A program made the translations under genes and the position numbers. From Sulfurimonas sp. (lineage in GTDB: Bacteria > Campylobacterota > Campylobacteria > Campylobacterales > Sulfurimonadaceae): a stretch of DNA of 54,229 nt. The notes beneath the pieces were generated by a model. It was not told the origin of the DNA, did not search any database, and saw nothing but the letters and a program-made list of their open reading frames with translations. This document shows positions 53,727 to 54,229 of the stretch, one piece after another (the stretch's first letter is position 1; each line of letters starts with the position of its first letter). The DNA is taken from NCBI GenBank assembly GCA_028689055.1, contig JAQTWZ010000012.1, positions 1-54,229 on the forward strand. Reading direction: 5' to 3'.

Positions 53727-54229
53727 ATGAAAAAAATCTCCAAAATATTAGTAGCTAATCGTGGCGAAATAGCGCTTCGAATCATCCGAGCTTGTAAAGA
53801 GCTCTCAATCAAATCGGTTGTCGTTTTTTCAGAGGTCGATGTCAACGGTATCTGGGTCGCAAGAGCGGATGAATGTTATCCGATTTTGGGCAATCCGATA
53901 GACGCCTATTTGAAATATGACAAGATCATCGATATAGCAAAAAAGACAAAATGTGATGCTATTCACCCCGGTTACGGCTTTTTGTCTGAGAGTGCTGAGT
54001 TCGCGCAGGCTTGTGAGGACAACGGCATCATATTTATAGGTCCAAAACCTGAACATATCGCACTTTTTGGCGATAAAATGGCCTCAAAAGTCGCGATGAA
54101 AAAGATAGGAGTTCCCGTTCTTGAAGGAACGGACACGCCTCTTATCAACAAAGACGAAGGTGAGAAAATCGCTACGGAGATAGGTTTTCCAGTCATCATA
54201 AAAGCTGCGTTTGGCGGTGGCGGAAGAGG
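53727..54229 (+). CDS. Biotin carboxylase subunit (AccC or PycA type), 5' part only
   Basis: The first 167 codons are present and the gene runs off the right edge. KILVANRGEIALRIIRACKE is the family start, followed by CDAIHPGYGFLSESAEFAQA, GIIFIGPKPEHIALFGDKMA and the beginning of the ATP-grasp glycine loop (KAAFGGGGR). It carboxylates biotin on a carrier protein using ATP and bicarbonate. Whether it serves acetyl-CoA, pyruvate or 2-oxoglutarate carboxylase cannot be decided, because this phylum has more than one paralogue. AAGGG precedes the ATG. It is divergent from sbcD. Confidence 0.92.
   Translation, partial: MKKISKILVANRGEIALRIIRACKELSIKSVVVFSEVDVNGIWVARADECYPILGNPIDAYLKYDKIIDIAKKTKCDAIHPGYGFLSESAEFAQACEDNGIIFIGPKPEHIALFGDKMASKVAMKKIGVPVLEGTDTPLINKDEGEKIATEIGFPVIIKAAFGGGGR

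Overview
The window looks like a chromosome segment of a Campylobacterota (epsilonproteobacterial) species, most likely Sulfurimonas or a close relative. It is AT-rich. The gene order cheY-prmA-ftsH-psd-like-pssA, the htrB-waaC pair and the rpsF-ssb-rpsR order are familiar from Campylobacter, Helicobacter and Sulfurimonas. Many genes overlap by a few bases, and TTG and GTG starts are frequent. No rRNA, tRNA, CRISPR array or integrase gene was recognised.

The left and middle part (1 to about 38 kb) is mostly core genome: purL; panB-ruvB-AI-2E permease; htrB-waaC (lipid A and core LPS); a membrane sensor-like protein followed by hisH and hisA; cheY-prmA-ftsH-psd-like-pssA; a large membrane-anchored TPR protein; serS; a methylenetetrahydrofolate reductase-like gene; serB; an OmpA-type protein; a three-gene set coding for a histidine kinase, a TonB-dependent receptor and a YfiR-like protein; rpsF-ssb-rpsR; a YibQ-type deacetylase with dprA; a cation efflux gene; cmoB; and two orphan OmpR-type response regulators, one without its phospho-acceptor Asp. 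Remains of several transposons (IS30-like, IS5/IS1182-like and a MITE-like 181 bp element) lie in the gaps.

The right part (about 38.3 to 53.6 kb) is a mosaic built around the sbcD-sbcC recombination nuclease genes. It holds a broken HigA-like antitoxin gene, an intact RelE/ParE-type toxin-antitoxin pair, a ParA-like ATPase overlapping a HEPN-domain gene, an intact IS4-family element with an 11 bp target duplication, a RhuM-family gene, dinD, and two leftover copies of the sbcC 3' end. A two-gene cassette (1025 aa ABC-type ATPase plus HNH nuclease) sits exactly at the sbcD/sbcC junction, flanked by a 9 bp direct repeat. This cassette and the ParA-HEPN pair are the best candidates for undescribed, probably defence-related, systems.

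An octamer AAACGCAG (or its complement CTGCGTTT) is scattered through the core genes and is dense in sbcD and sbcC, but I found none in the two foreign blocks (about 38.3-45.86 kb and 48.24-52.43 kb). It therefore marks native against imported DNA here. The window ends inside a biotin carboxylase gene.
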